Shown: positions 51,706 to 61,093 of the stretch, one piece after another
Layout of the letters: every line of letters begins with the position of its first letter
How positions within the stretch are numbered: the first letter of the stretch is position 1
Source of the DNA: Taeniopygia guttata
Lineage: Eukaryota > Chordata > Aves > Passeriformes > Estrildidae
Length of the DNA: 64,000 bases
Assembly (NCBI RefSeq): GCF_048771995.1
Contig: NC_133043.1
Coordinates: 7,706,501 to 7,770,500, forward strand
Direction of reading: 5' to 3'
Notes under the pieces: model-generated
Seen by the model: the letters and a program-made list of their open reading frames with translations, nothing else
What the model was told of the DNA's origin: nothing
Databases searched by the model: none
Position numbers and translations under genes: made by a program

Positions 51706-52666
51706 GGGGGACTCATAAACCCCATGGGTAACTTTAGATTGAGGGTGTCACATCGGAGAACAACACATGCCTGGAGCTCCAAAACCCCTTCCTTTGGGGC
51801 TGTGCCAGCTCACCATCAGCAGCCTGGTGCCAGGTTCAAGAGCAATATTATGGCCAGAAAGTTTTATGGGCTGTGTCGGGCTCTGGCTGACACAAAGCAG
51901 CCAATAATTTATAGCAATCTCATGTACTACAAAGGCAAAACATGTCCCTCTTGGATGGAGCTCTGTGAGCCAGAGGGATAAATCAGCTCCAGCAGGGAGC
52001 AAAGATGAGAAAAGCAGAAAAAAGACCCAAAATGTTCTGCTTGGATCCTTTGGAAGGAGGAGAGAGAAGGGGCCCTGTGAGTGCCCACCTGGAGTGGGTT
52101 GTGTGGGCTGGCCTGAACAGGCACTGGGGCTGTGCTGTGGTTTCTGAGCCCTGCCTGGACCTCCAGCCTCTCCCTCCATCACCCTTTGTCCATGCCCACA
52201 TGAGCACCTCATCCTCCTGGAGCCCACCTGGCTGCAGAATGAGGAGATTTTGTCCCCCAGAGCTGTGGAGGGGCCGGGGCTGTGCCCCAGGAGCCGTCTG
52301 GGGGTGGCAAGGGTGCACTCAGCAGCCACTCCCTATTCCTGTCTGCAGAGGAGGCATGGCCACAGCACTGTCCTCAGGTCTGGCACAGGCTTTGTGCTGT
52401 TGGCCAAAAAATCCATCCTCTGGAATAATCTCAGGGCACTCCACTCTACCTCAGATGCTGCCAGGAGGAGCAGCACCCATGGGTACATTCTCCAAGCACC
52501 ACCTGAACCCACGGGGAGCAGCAGAACCCAACCTCCCAGCACCTGCAGAGGCGTTTCACTGCACCAGCGAGCAGAGTTCCTCACACCAGCACCAGTGCCA
52601 CTCTTGCCACAACAGTTCTGCCACAAGGACCAGGCTCCCTGGCCTGCTGATCCCCATTTCCAAAAC

Positions 52667-53390
52667 TGTCTCAGGCTGAAAGCTGTAGCTGGGTGTGTAT
52701 TCTATTCCCATCTGTGAGAGCTGGGGCAGGTATCTGCTGGTCTTTGGGCAGTTTGCTTTATCTCTCCCACACCCAACCCTCCCTCCAGGAGATCTCTGCT
52801 GTCCATGGCCACTGAGTGTCCCTGCATGGCTGAGAAAATTCCATCATCCATGGGGAGATGCTGTGCCCAGGGGAGGAGCCAAACATTCCTACCTGGATCC
52901 AATCTGACCTGGGAACAGCACAGCAGCCTTTGCCCCCTGCATTCCCAGAGGAGCAGCTTTCTTCCCCCTGCATTCCCAGAGGAGCAGCTTTCTTCCCACT
53001 GCATTCCCAGAGGAGCCCAGGCCCATCTCCTCCAGCCCTGGAGCTCCAGAGGAAAACTCCCCCCTTGTGCAGGATCCTGCTCCAGCAGAAGCACAGCTGG
53101 CACTGCAGGAGGGCTGAGCCACCCTGGGATGGGGCTGCTGCCACCACCCTGACCCACAGGGGGTCAGGCCATTTCTGACTCTGTCAGTGGTTTGTTTTCC
53201 TTTTTGGTTCTATTGCATTTTTATTTTTAATTTCCCTAATAAAGAACTGTTATTCCTACTCCCATATCTTTGCCTGAGAGCCCCTTGAATTTCAAAATTA
53301 TAATAATTCAGAGGGAGGGGGTTTGCATTTTCCATTTCAAGGGAGGCTCCTGCCCTCCTTAGCAGGCACCTGTCTGTTCAAAACAAGACA
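52667..53390 (+). mobile_element. Solo LTR, second copy of the 6 kb LTR family
   Basis: Starts TGTCTCAGGCTGAA and ends TTCAAAACAAGACA. From 52741 on it aligns almost base for base with 6111-6934, apart from the VNTR. It carries AATAAAG near 53240. The flanks AAAAC and ACCAC are only a weak match to a 5-bp target duplication. No coding remains. Confidence 0.82.
52938..53017. repeat. 31-bp VNTR in LTR, 2 full units plus a partial
   Basis: The same CATTCCCAGAGGAGCAGC unit as at 6301-6565 but with only two complete copies before the diverged last copy CATTCCCAGAGGAGCCCAGG. Confidence 0.95.
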
Positions 53391-53934
53391 ACCACACTTG
53401 CTCACCACGGTCCCACAGGCTGGATCGCTCCCAAATTATATTTGTGCCTTTCAATTTCCTAGCTAAATTAAGAGAGTTGTTTTTCTTGCAGACTGCCAGA
53501 TAAAAACATGGAAAGACACCAGGAAACTCAGCCTATAACAAGTCACACTTTTCCTCTCTTCTCCTCAATGTAGAGAAATTTTCAAGGAGAGACCATGGCA
53601 GCGTTATTTGTCTTTGTTTTTGGGAAGAAAAGCAAACTGATTAAAAGCAAACAAAAAGCAAGAGTTGTGGAGTCCCAGAGGCTCCCTTGCAGGAGTTCCA
53701 AGGGAAAAAAAGGAATAAAAACCTGGAAAATATTATTAGAGTAAGACATTTAAGCTTTGAAGACCGTATCAGTTATGGATGAATTAGAACAGACAGTAAT
53801 TAGCACTGAGAGCTATAATACCTGAGGAGATGGGGAAAATTGGTTTCTTCATGCTCATCAAGCCCTTCCAGGGATGCTCCTGCCAGGATGGGTTTAGGGG
53901 CCGGGCTCTGTGTTGTCACTGGCGGTGGCTGAGC

Positions 53935-54335
53935 TGGGACAAAGGTTATTGTTAAAAACAGGACTGCATTCCTGGTTCTAAAAGTGATTTCAGGATTTAT
54001 TATAAAAGGAAAGGCCTAAAGCAGGGCCCGTGGTTGGAGCAGGAGCGTTCCCATCGCGGATACTGCAGCGCCAGCGCTGGGTCTGCTGAGCAGCGATGTC
54101 CACGATGTTCCAGGTGGAGCAGCACGGATTCACTGGGTCAGATGTCCCTTTTTATCCTGTTTTTTGTCCCTTTAGATTGGTTTCCTTCATTTGCTTGAAG
54201 GTTTTAGCCCCTTGATTGGCCCAGTTCTGTCCGGGCTGGTTCGTTTTGCTTGGGGCATGGTGCACTTTAGGTGTAATACTGTACTCGTATTTCTTATAAC
54301 TACCCTTTCAACCCCTTTTACCATAACCAAACAAA
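53935..54335. mobile_element. Possible LTR-like repeat
   Basis: TTTATTATAAAAGGAAAGG, TTTTTATCCTGTTTTTTGTC and CCTTGATTGGCCCAGTTCTG resemble avian LTR sequence read in reverse. The ends and family are unresolved. Confidence 0.25.
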
Positions 54336-55027
54336 CGGCACATGCTTAACAATTATCAGCTATTTTACAACAATTTCTAAGCCATTTTTGACAGCTATCA
54401 TCAGGAAAAACGCTGCTGCCTGCATGGTTTGGGATTGCAGCCCACCCTGGGAGCCCAGCCCGGAGCAGGGATGGGACAGCAGCCCCTGTGCTGCCCCAGG
54501 AGCTGTGCTAACCCCCGGGATAATGCCACCTGACGATGGAGATAAGGAGGGAGCACAAACTCCTACAGGAGCCTTGGGAGGCACCTGAAGTTTATCTGCT
54601 TGGTGTCTGCTGGCTGGAGATTACAGGCTTTTATTTTCTTCTTTCCAGTGGCAAGAGGAAAAAAACCCAAACAGTAAACAGGAAAAAAAAACCCATCCTG
54701 CATGCAAAGCATGATCCTCAAATAAATACCACGGCTATGTTATCCCATTATAAAAGCATTTAGCTTTGAGCTTTGCACACCTCGAGCCACAGGACGAAGG
54801 GGGATCAGCGCCTGCCAGCTGCTCCTGCCTCCTTGGCAAACCATTTCCTCCCGGGGCAGGAATAATTTAACACAGCCACTCAGCTACAGACCTGCCCAGC
54901 AGTTAATTTACTTGAAAACCAACAAATTAGATTAGGTACCTCTGTAGATCAGGAGTCCTGAGCAGGGATGGGAGTGCAGCTCTCCAAGAGTTCCTCCTTT
55001 CCTTTATAATCCTGTCAGGTTCCCCTT

Positions 55028-55090
55028 GGAACGGAGCTCTTGAGCTTCAAATTCCTCTCCTGGTTCTGCAGAAAAGGGATGGATGGCTGG
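55028..55090. repeat. Left ~60-bp direct repeat
   Basis: GGAACGGAGCTCTTGAGCTT through TGGTTCTGCAGAAAAGGGAT to GGCTGG. It matches 55619-55674 with a few substitutions and small gaps. Confidence 0.85.
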
Positions 55091-55618
55091 AAATGGATTT
55101 GTAGAGAGTTCTCAGGGCCTGACAGAAGGCTCACACAGTGTGTGCATCATCTGTATGCAAACCTTGAGATAAGAAATGCTGACTTAGAAATGCCATGGAA
55201 TAGGACAAGATATGGTTGAGAGAGAAATGGAGCTAGAAACAAGTTTCAAAGGGTGGCCTTGCAAATAAGACGGGATACTTTGGAGAAATAGAACTATGAA
55301 AATGCATTGTAGTGGGATTCAGGAGAGGTAATTTTAGATGATTTGCTTTAAGGCATTTACAGCATGGTGTGGCAAAAACTGAATGTTTTTGAAGCATGGT
55401 GTGGCAAAAACAGCATGGTGTGGCCAAGAAATGCTTACAGTGTACTGTAATTAGGAAATAGTTGGCTTCTGATTATGATGGTGTGAATTATATATCGTTC
55501 ATCTGTATTTTCTCACCCTTCAAATGAGACTGAGTATAGAATAAAAGTTTTTAAAACACCTCTCTGTTACCCCATCTCTGGCTCAGGAATAGGGTATTGT
55601 CCGACAGCCCTGGAGCTG
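55091..55618 (+). mobile_element. LTR-like element flanked by direct repeats
   Basis: Forward copy of the element found reversed at 5305-5735. It includes AGAATAAAAGTTTTTAAAAC, polyadenylation-like. Within it CATGGTGTGGCAAAAAC-type units occur three times at 55361-55430. It is bracketed by two ~60-bp direct repeats, 55028-55090 and 55619-55674. Confidence 0.7.
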
Positions 55619-55674
55619 GGAACGGAGCTCTTGAGCTGCAAATTCTTCTGGTTCTGCAGAAAAAGGATGGCTGG
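55619..55674. repeat. Right ~60-bp direct repeat
   Basis: GGAACGGAGCTCTTGAGCTG through TGGTTCTGCAGAAAAAGGAT to GGCTGG. Partner of 55028-55090. Confidence 0.85.
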
Positions 55675-57438
55675 ACCGTTGTGCTCTGATGGTCTTCCAA
55701 GGGCAGCAAATCCACCCAACCTGCAGCAGATGAATGGGAAGGAATTGCTTCCCTCTGAGCACACACAACACAGGCAGAGATAAGGATGCTCGGTGGGAAG
55801 AAAAGAAACCAGGGAGATCTCTATCAAATAATGTCCTCCTGTGTGATTCTCACAGTGGGGAGGCTGTGCTGGGCTCCCTGGCACTTTGGGAGGGAAATTC
55901 AGGATGGTGAAGATTACACAAAGCATAAAATTCTGTTTGCACTGCAACAGAGTTAATCAAGTTTCTTTTTTTCTTTTTTTTTTTGGAGGAGGAGCTGGTA
56001 AAATGAGGCAGCAAGGGCCAGCCCCAGCCCTTCCACCCTTGTGGGTGCTGAGAGTGGGTTGCACTGGTGGCTGCACCAGCTCAGGTTTTACAAACTGGGT
56101 TTGCAGGTGCATTCCTTGTCCTTGGTGGGGTGACAAGACCAGGGGATGTGTCACTCACCACCATGGGGAGAAACCCCCTCTCTGTGGAGCTTCTCTGCCC
56201 TCAGCATCCCCACTCTTACAGGTCCCTCTCTTGCTACCTCTTCTTTATGTCCCCCCCCTCCTCCTATTTTACAGCTTTTATCTCAATTGCAGCAGATCAA
56301 AGCTCACCCATCCTGCCAAATATTCATTCCTTTAGATGTGGAAGAGGTGAGACACCCTCATGACTGGTGCCTCCAGCAGCACATTTCAAACCTGGCCTGG
56401 ACCTGCTCCCACTGCCAAGAGCTGGGCAAAGAGCACGTGGGAAATGCTACTCACTTCCAAAAAATTAATGGTTTATTAAACCTTATCAAAAATACAACAG
56501 AAAACTGAATAGAGAAAATATTACGGTGCTGGGAGCAGAGGGTTTTCCCACCATGTGCTCATCCACACAACGGATATTTCACCTTTTAACCCTCTAGCCC
56601 CTCCCAAAGTTCTGTCCATGGACTCCCTTTGCTGCCCAGTGCTGGAGATCACTTCCTTACACCTTGACTGGAGGTCAGGTGCTGCCATAGTGACAAGCCA
56701 ACCCTCCCAAATGTCCCAAACCCAGCTCACCCCCTGTGACAACAAGGGGTAAAACACAACTATAAATCTGCAAAACTTCTCTTAACATATGTACATGATA
56801 TTTACGTTTTAATTGTGAGAGTCAACCACAACATTATTCCTCTATCACAGGCAGCACGGCAGGAGAACCACAGCCAGAAGGGTTTGCTGTGGTGTTTAAG
56901 CTCTGGGCCAAGCATTTTCGTCCTGGACCATAAATTTAAAAACATTTTCAACCTGGAATATTTAAACTGAATGCCTCAGATTAGCAAACAACCTTCACAC
57001 GAGGGAGTTTGAGGATTCTCCCATCATTTTGAGGCTTCTCCTCCCATCATTCCCCCCTAATCTTAGGAGAAGAGGATGGAATCAGGCAGGTAGAGGGCTC
57101 AAAGCCATGCACCCCTCCCTCTTCCATGTCCCCATTTGCAGAGCCCAGGTGAGGGCAGGGATGCTGTTTGTTCCCCACACGATGTGTGCCAGGGCTGGCT
57201 GTCCCCGGGAATGTCATCCCAGCCAGGATGAGGAAGGAAAGGCTGAGCCCTCCTTGTGGCTTCAGCTCGGAGCGTCCTCAGTGCCACTAGATGTCAGTGG
57301 AGACTGGGAATGGGTAGGCAGGGAGGCTCCTTGCACATGGGCATCCCTCTGTACCCCTTCCTGCAGCTCTTGGGGACACCCCGTGTGACCTGCCACCCCC
57401 AGGCCTTGGTTTAGAGGTCTCCCCCACATGTCCAGAGG
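55675..57438. other. Intergenic stretch, nothing recognised
   Basis: Mixed GC content with short T and C homopolymer runs near 55965-55985 and 56247-56256. No repeat family, exon or RNA gene could be supported. Confidence 0.55.
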
Positions 57439-57530
57439 AGATATAGATATAGATATAGATATAGATATAGATATAGATATAGATATAGATATAGATATAG
57501 ATATAGATGATATAGATATAGATATAGATA
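57439..57530. repeat. (AGATAT)n microsatellite
   Basis: About fifteen hexamer units with one interruption (AGATGATATAG). It runs directly into a CR1-like repeat at 57531. Confidence 0.97.
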
Positions 57531-57700
57531 GATTTAATCATGTAAGCAGAGAATAATTTAGGTTGGGAAGGACCTTTAAGATCATTGAATGCAACTGTTA
57601 ATCCAGCACTGCATGATTGGATATCAGCTTGCAAATCTCTTTGATTTATATAGAAATGTATATAATTATGGAAGCACTGAAAAGTTCAAGTTTTGAAAGT
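57531..57700 (-). repeat. Repeat block, copy A (CR1-like end)
   Basis: GATTTAATCATGTAAGCAGA, TTTAGGTTGGGAAGGACCTT and TGCAACTGTTAATCCAGCAC look like a reversed CR1 end but then change to GCATGATTGGATATCAGCTT. It matches 60912-61093 at almost every base. Confidence 0.85.
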
Positions 57701-57712
57701 TAAAAGTAAAAA

Positions 57713-57790
57713 ATAAAGATCATTGAGTTCAACTGCTAAGCCAGCACTGCAGGATTGTATCAGCTTGTAAAGCTGTCTCTGTATCTGTAA
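57713..57790 (-). repeat. Repeat block, partial diverged copy
   Basis: AAAGATCATTGAGTTCAACT, GCTAAGCCAGCACTGCAGGA and TTGTATCAGCTTGTAAAGCT share the A/D block layout. Confidence 0.7.
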
Positions 57791-59460
57791 ATGCACACAC
57801 ATACACATATAAATGCTATTTATACTGGGGAAAATGGGAATTTCTGGCTGTGGTGAAGGACAGACAGACTCAGCAGGTTTCAATCTTACACAATGAATTA
57901 CAAGCTCTGAGTGTTTGATATAAGTAATAATTAAGTGTGGCACAGGTGCAAAAGTAAAATTTTAGGATTCTAGATTAGGGGTTCAAAGGGGACAAGATGG
58001 AGGAAATTGGGTGTGTCTTGTCCTTTTTCTCCTTCTTCATGCCCTCCATGTTTCACTGTGGTGTTGGCATTTTTCTGTTGGTTCAGGCTGGGGACACACT
58101 GTCCAACGTAGGTGACAGATATTGGCACGTTATTGTAAATCCAGCACAGGTAGTTTCTGGTATTTAATGTTTGTACCATCCCACTGAGGGCAGAGCCCCA
58201 CACGCTGCCCTGCAGGACAGAGCTGCGGCAGGGCAGCAGAACATGTTAGAGATAAACAGAATAAACAACCTTGAAACCAGCACAGACCAATTATGGCTTC
58301 TGCTTTGGCAGCGGGGCAGAAATACAGAGACTTTTACAATCTCGGGATCATCAATACCTCAGATTCCAACACCCCTAAAATCACCCACCCCTATTGAACA
58401 CCATCCTAAAATCCTCTGAGCCCACCAGATCCTTTGCTTCCCTTTGCTTCGCCCCACAGGTGAAGGATTATTTTGGGCTTTCCCAGAGGATGAGGCACAT
58501 CACAGCACCCAGCTGGGCTGGCATGTTCCAGGGCAGAGGGCAGTGCCCATCCTGACCCCTCCAAGCTGATTCTGCCTCTCCCTCTCCTCAGGTCTGCACC
58601 AGGAGCTTTGCTGCTGCCTCCACGTCCACCTCGCCAGCAGGCTGGGCTCACTCACAGCATTGACACCTAACAAATAAACAGAAAATTCCTTATTTTCATT
58701 GAAAATGAGTAATGGCGATGTTACCAAGCAGAGAGATTTGATTTTGTGCTCATTGAATTATGACACATCAGTGGCAACCTCCCAATGAGATGCAGTTTCA
58801 CATCACCAGTGGATGACTATTTAGACAGAGTTTGAAGTAATTCTTCAGCTTTTCCCAGCAAAACACTTCAAGATCACCTTTTCCCAGCAAATATCTCCCG
58901 CAATTTCCATTTTCAAGTAAAAAAAAAATGCTTTGCAACAAATTCTCAACTATTTCTTGTTGTGGGCTGAAGGTTCACAGATATTAAATGGCACAGGAGG
59001 GTAAAACTCCCATTCTCTTGCCAGTCTGGGGCTCCCTTTGTCCTCCCCGTTTCCAGAACTGGCATCCATCCCTCAAATACAAAAAGTTCCATTTCCAATT
59101 CCATTTCTGTTCTTCCAAATATGTGCCAAGACTCAGAGGGCCCACACCCCAAAATCCTCCTGAAAGCCCACACGGATTAAAAGATTTCAGTTTCTTTGAG
59201 CTTATTTTTAAAATTTTGGTTCAATTTGATGTTTGTTTTATTAATAAACCATTTTTTTTTCATGGTTTATTGGCTGAAATGGTTCTTACAGCTAAAGGTT
59301 GCCTTACACCCACAGAGGAGTGGATGGAGAGAGGTTTGCTGGCCTGGAATCACCTATTACCAACTGAAAGCAGAGTTGGGGGGGTGTTTTGCTGTATTTT
59401 CCAGCATTTTAGGCAGTGTGTGCATGGATGGGGTTTTTGGTGGCTCCAAGCTGTGGGCTG
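57791..59460. other. Intergenic stretch, nothing recognised
   Basis: Moderate GC, unique-looking sequence. No exon, RNA or known repeat is supported. Confidence 0.55.
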
Positions 59461-59670
59461 CCAGGGTAAAAACAGCCCAGAGCATCACTGCCAGGGTAAA
59501 ACCAGCCCTGAGCAGCTCTGAGAGGGAAAAAACAGCCCAGAGCATCACTGCCAGGGGAAAACCAGCCCAGAGCATTACTGCCAGGGTAAAACCAGCCCAG
59601 AGCATCACTGCCAGGGTAAAACCAGCCCTGAGCATCACTGCCAGGGTAAAACCAGCCCTGAGCAGCTCTG
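59461..59670. repeat. 30-bp minisatellite, exactly 7 units
   Basis: Units of exactly 30 bp: CCAGGGTAAAACCAGCCC-AGAGCATCACTG, with variants ending AGCAGCTCTG or AGCATTACTG and one starting AGAGGG. Because 30 is divisible by 3, frames stay open through it on both strands. Confidence 0.97.
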
Positions 59671-60654
59671 CCACATCCACACTTCAACCTGGAGGCACTC
59701 CCAAGGATGCTGCAAACCCAGAGTGGGATTTGCAGTGTGTTAAACCTCCCCAAAGATGCTTTTGGAGCCACAGGGGCTTTAAGCAACACATTTGGCCATG
59801 TCCTGGCTGCCACATTTCAGGGTGGCAGGGGGACAGAGTGAGGCCACCCCTGAGACCCCTGGCAGAGCCACCAGAGCAGTCCTGCCCTGGCTGCCTGAAT
59901 AACTCACAAGCAGCAGGAATAAGAGCTCCAGCAGCCCCGCTCCAGGCTCCAGTGCCAGCCTTTCTTGGGAAGGGCTGGTACAAACCCAGCCACCATCCCG
60001 GAATCCACGGAGCCTGGGCGGGCTGGGGGCTGCTCAGAGCTCCCAGCAAGCAGGAAAACAGCTATTAGGCTTTTTAAAGCCTTCTGAAGGGAATTAAAAA
60101 GGAATTAAGTTGCTCGTTTTAGCTTAGTCAGTACAAATAAACCTTCAGCTGTTGGATTAGCAATGCCAGAGCAGGAGCGGTGGCTGCTGGAATTTCTTTC
60201 TTTCAATTTTTCCCCCCCATTTTTTATTTTTTTTTCCTCCCTTTTTAATTTCATTCTTGTCATTCAGGGCAACAGAGTGTCAAAGCAGGCTGGATTTTCT
60301 CCAAGCAAGCTCAGCCTTTGCAGTCATGGTGCTGCTGCTGTCATCCCTCATGGAAATGAAGGAAGAAGCAAAACCAACCAAACCAAAACCTTAATCCCAA
60401 TTCACACCGGTGCCTTTCACCCCCACAGGAGCCCAATGCAGATCTCATTTTTCATGTATTGGAAATAAGTGAGCAGTTTGCTCTGCAATCCAGAGCAGGG
60501 CTGGCACAAAGGCAGTCAGGGTGATCCATCCCTTCCCTGAAATATTGAATTAATGTGAGGAGCATTCATTTCTTCAGGTGCATGACAGCCAGCCTGGGCC
60601 TCAGTTTCCCCTACTGCAAAATCCCTCTGCTGATTCCTCCAGTGCACAGATGCA

Positions 60655-60789
60655 CAGAATCATTCAGGTTGGAAAAGACCTTTAAAATTAAGCGTAACCA
60701 TTTAAAAAAAACCTTTAAAATCAAGTGTAACCATTACCCAGCACTGCATGACTGGATACCAGCTTGTAACTATGCTTATTTTACAAATA
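60655..60789 (-). repeat. Repeat block, diverged copy C
   Basis: GAATCATTCAGGTTGGAAAA, GACCTTTAAAATTAAGCGTA, then a partial internal repeat of CCTTTAAAATCAAGTGTAAC and CAGCACTGCATGACTGGATA. It leads into the microsatellite at 60790. Confidence 0.75.
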
Positions 60790-60910
60790 TAGATCTATAG
60801 ATAGATACAGTGATATAGATATAGATATAGATATAGATATAGATATAGATATAGATATAGATATATAGATATAGATATAGATATAGATAGATATAGATAT
60901 AGATATAGAT
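60790..60910. repeat. (AGATAT)n microsatellite, second array
   Basis: About 120 bp of AGATAT hexamers with AGATAG variants. It directly precedes copy D of the repeat block, the same arrangement as at 57439. Confidence 0.97.
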
Positions 60911-60911
60911 A

Positions 60912-61093
60912 GATTTAATCATGGAAGCAGAGAATAATTTAGGTTGGGAAGGACCTTTAAGATCATTGAATGCAACTGTTAATCCAGCACTGCATGATTG
61001 GCTATCAGCTTGCAAATCTCTTTGATTTATATAGAAATGTATATAATTATGGAAGCACTGAAAAGTTTTTAAAGTTTTAAAAGTTAAAAGTAA
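60912..61093 (-). repeat. Repeat block, copy D (near-identical to copy A)
   Basis: GATTTAATCATGGAAGCAGA through TTTAGGTTGGGAAGGACCTT, GCATGATTGGCTATCAGCTT and ATGGAAGCACTGAAAAGTTT. It differs from 57531-57700 at only a few bases plus a short insertion near the end. Confidence 0.88.

Noticed and set aside
57287..57634. Minus-strand frames sharing a peptide with 60776-61246
   Set aside because: The shared peptide reflects the duplicated CR1-like block and the Ile/Tyr run is the (AGATAT)n array, not a protein family.
59196..60068. 290-codon plus-strand open frame through the 30-bp minisatellite
   Set aside because: The repeat length divisible by 3 explains the openness. The flanks show no protein-like conservation.
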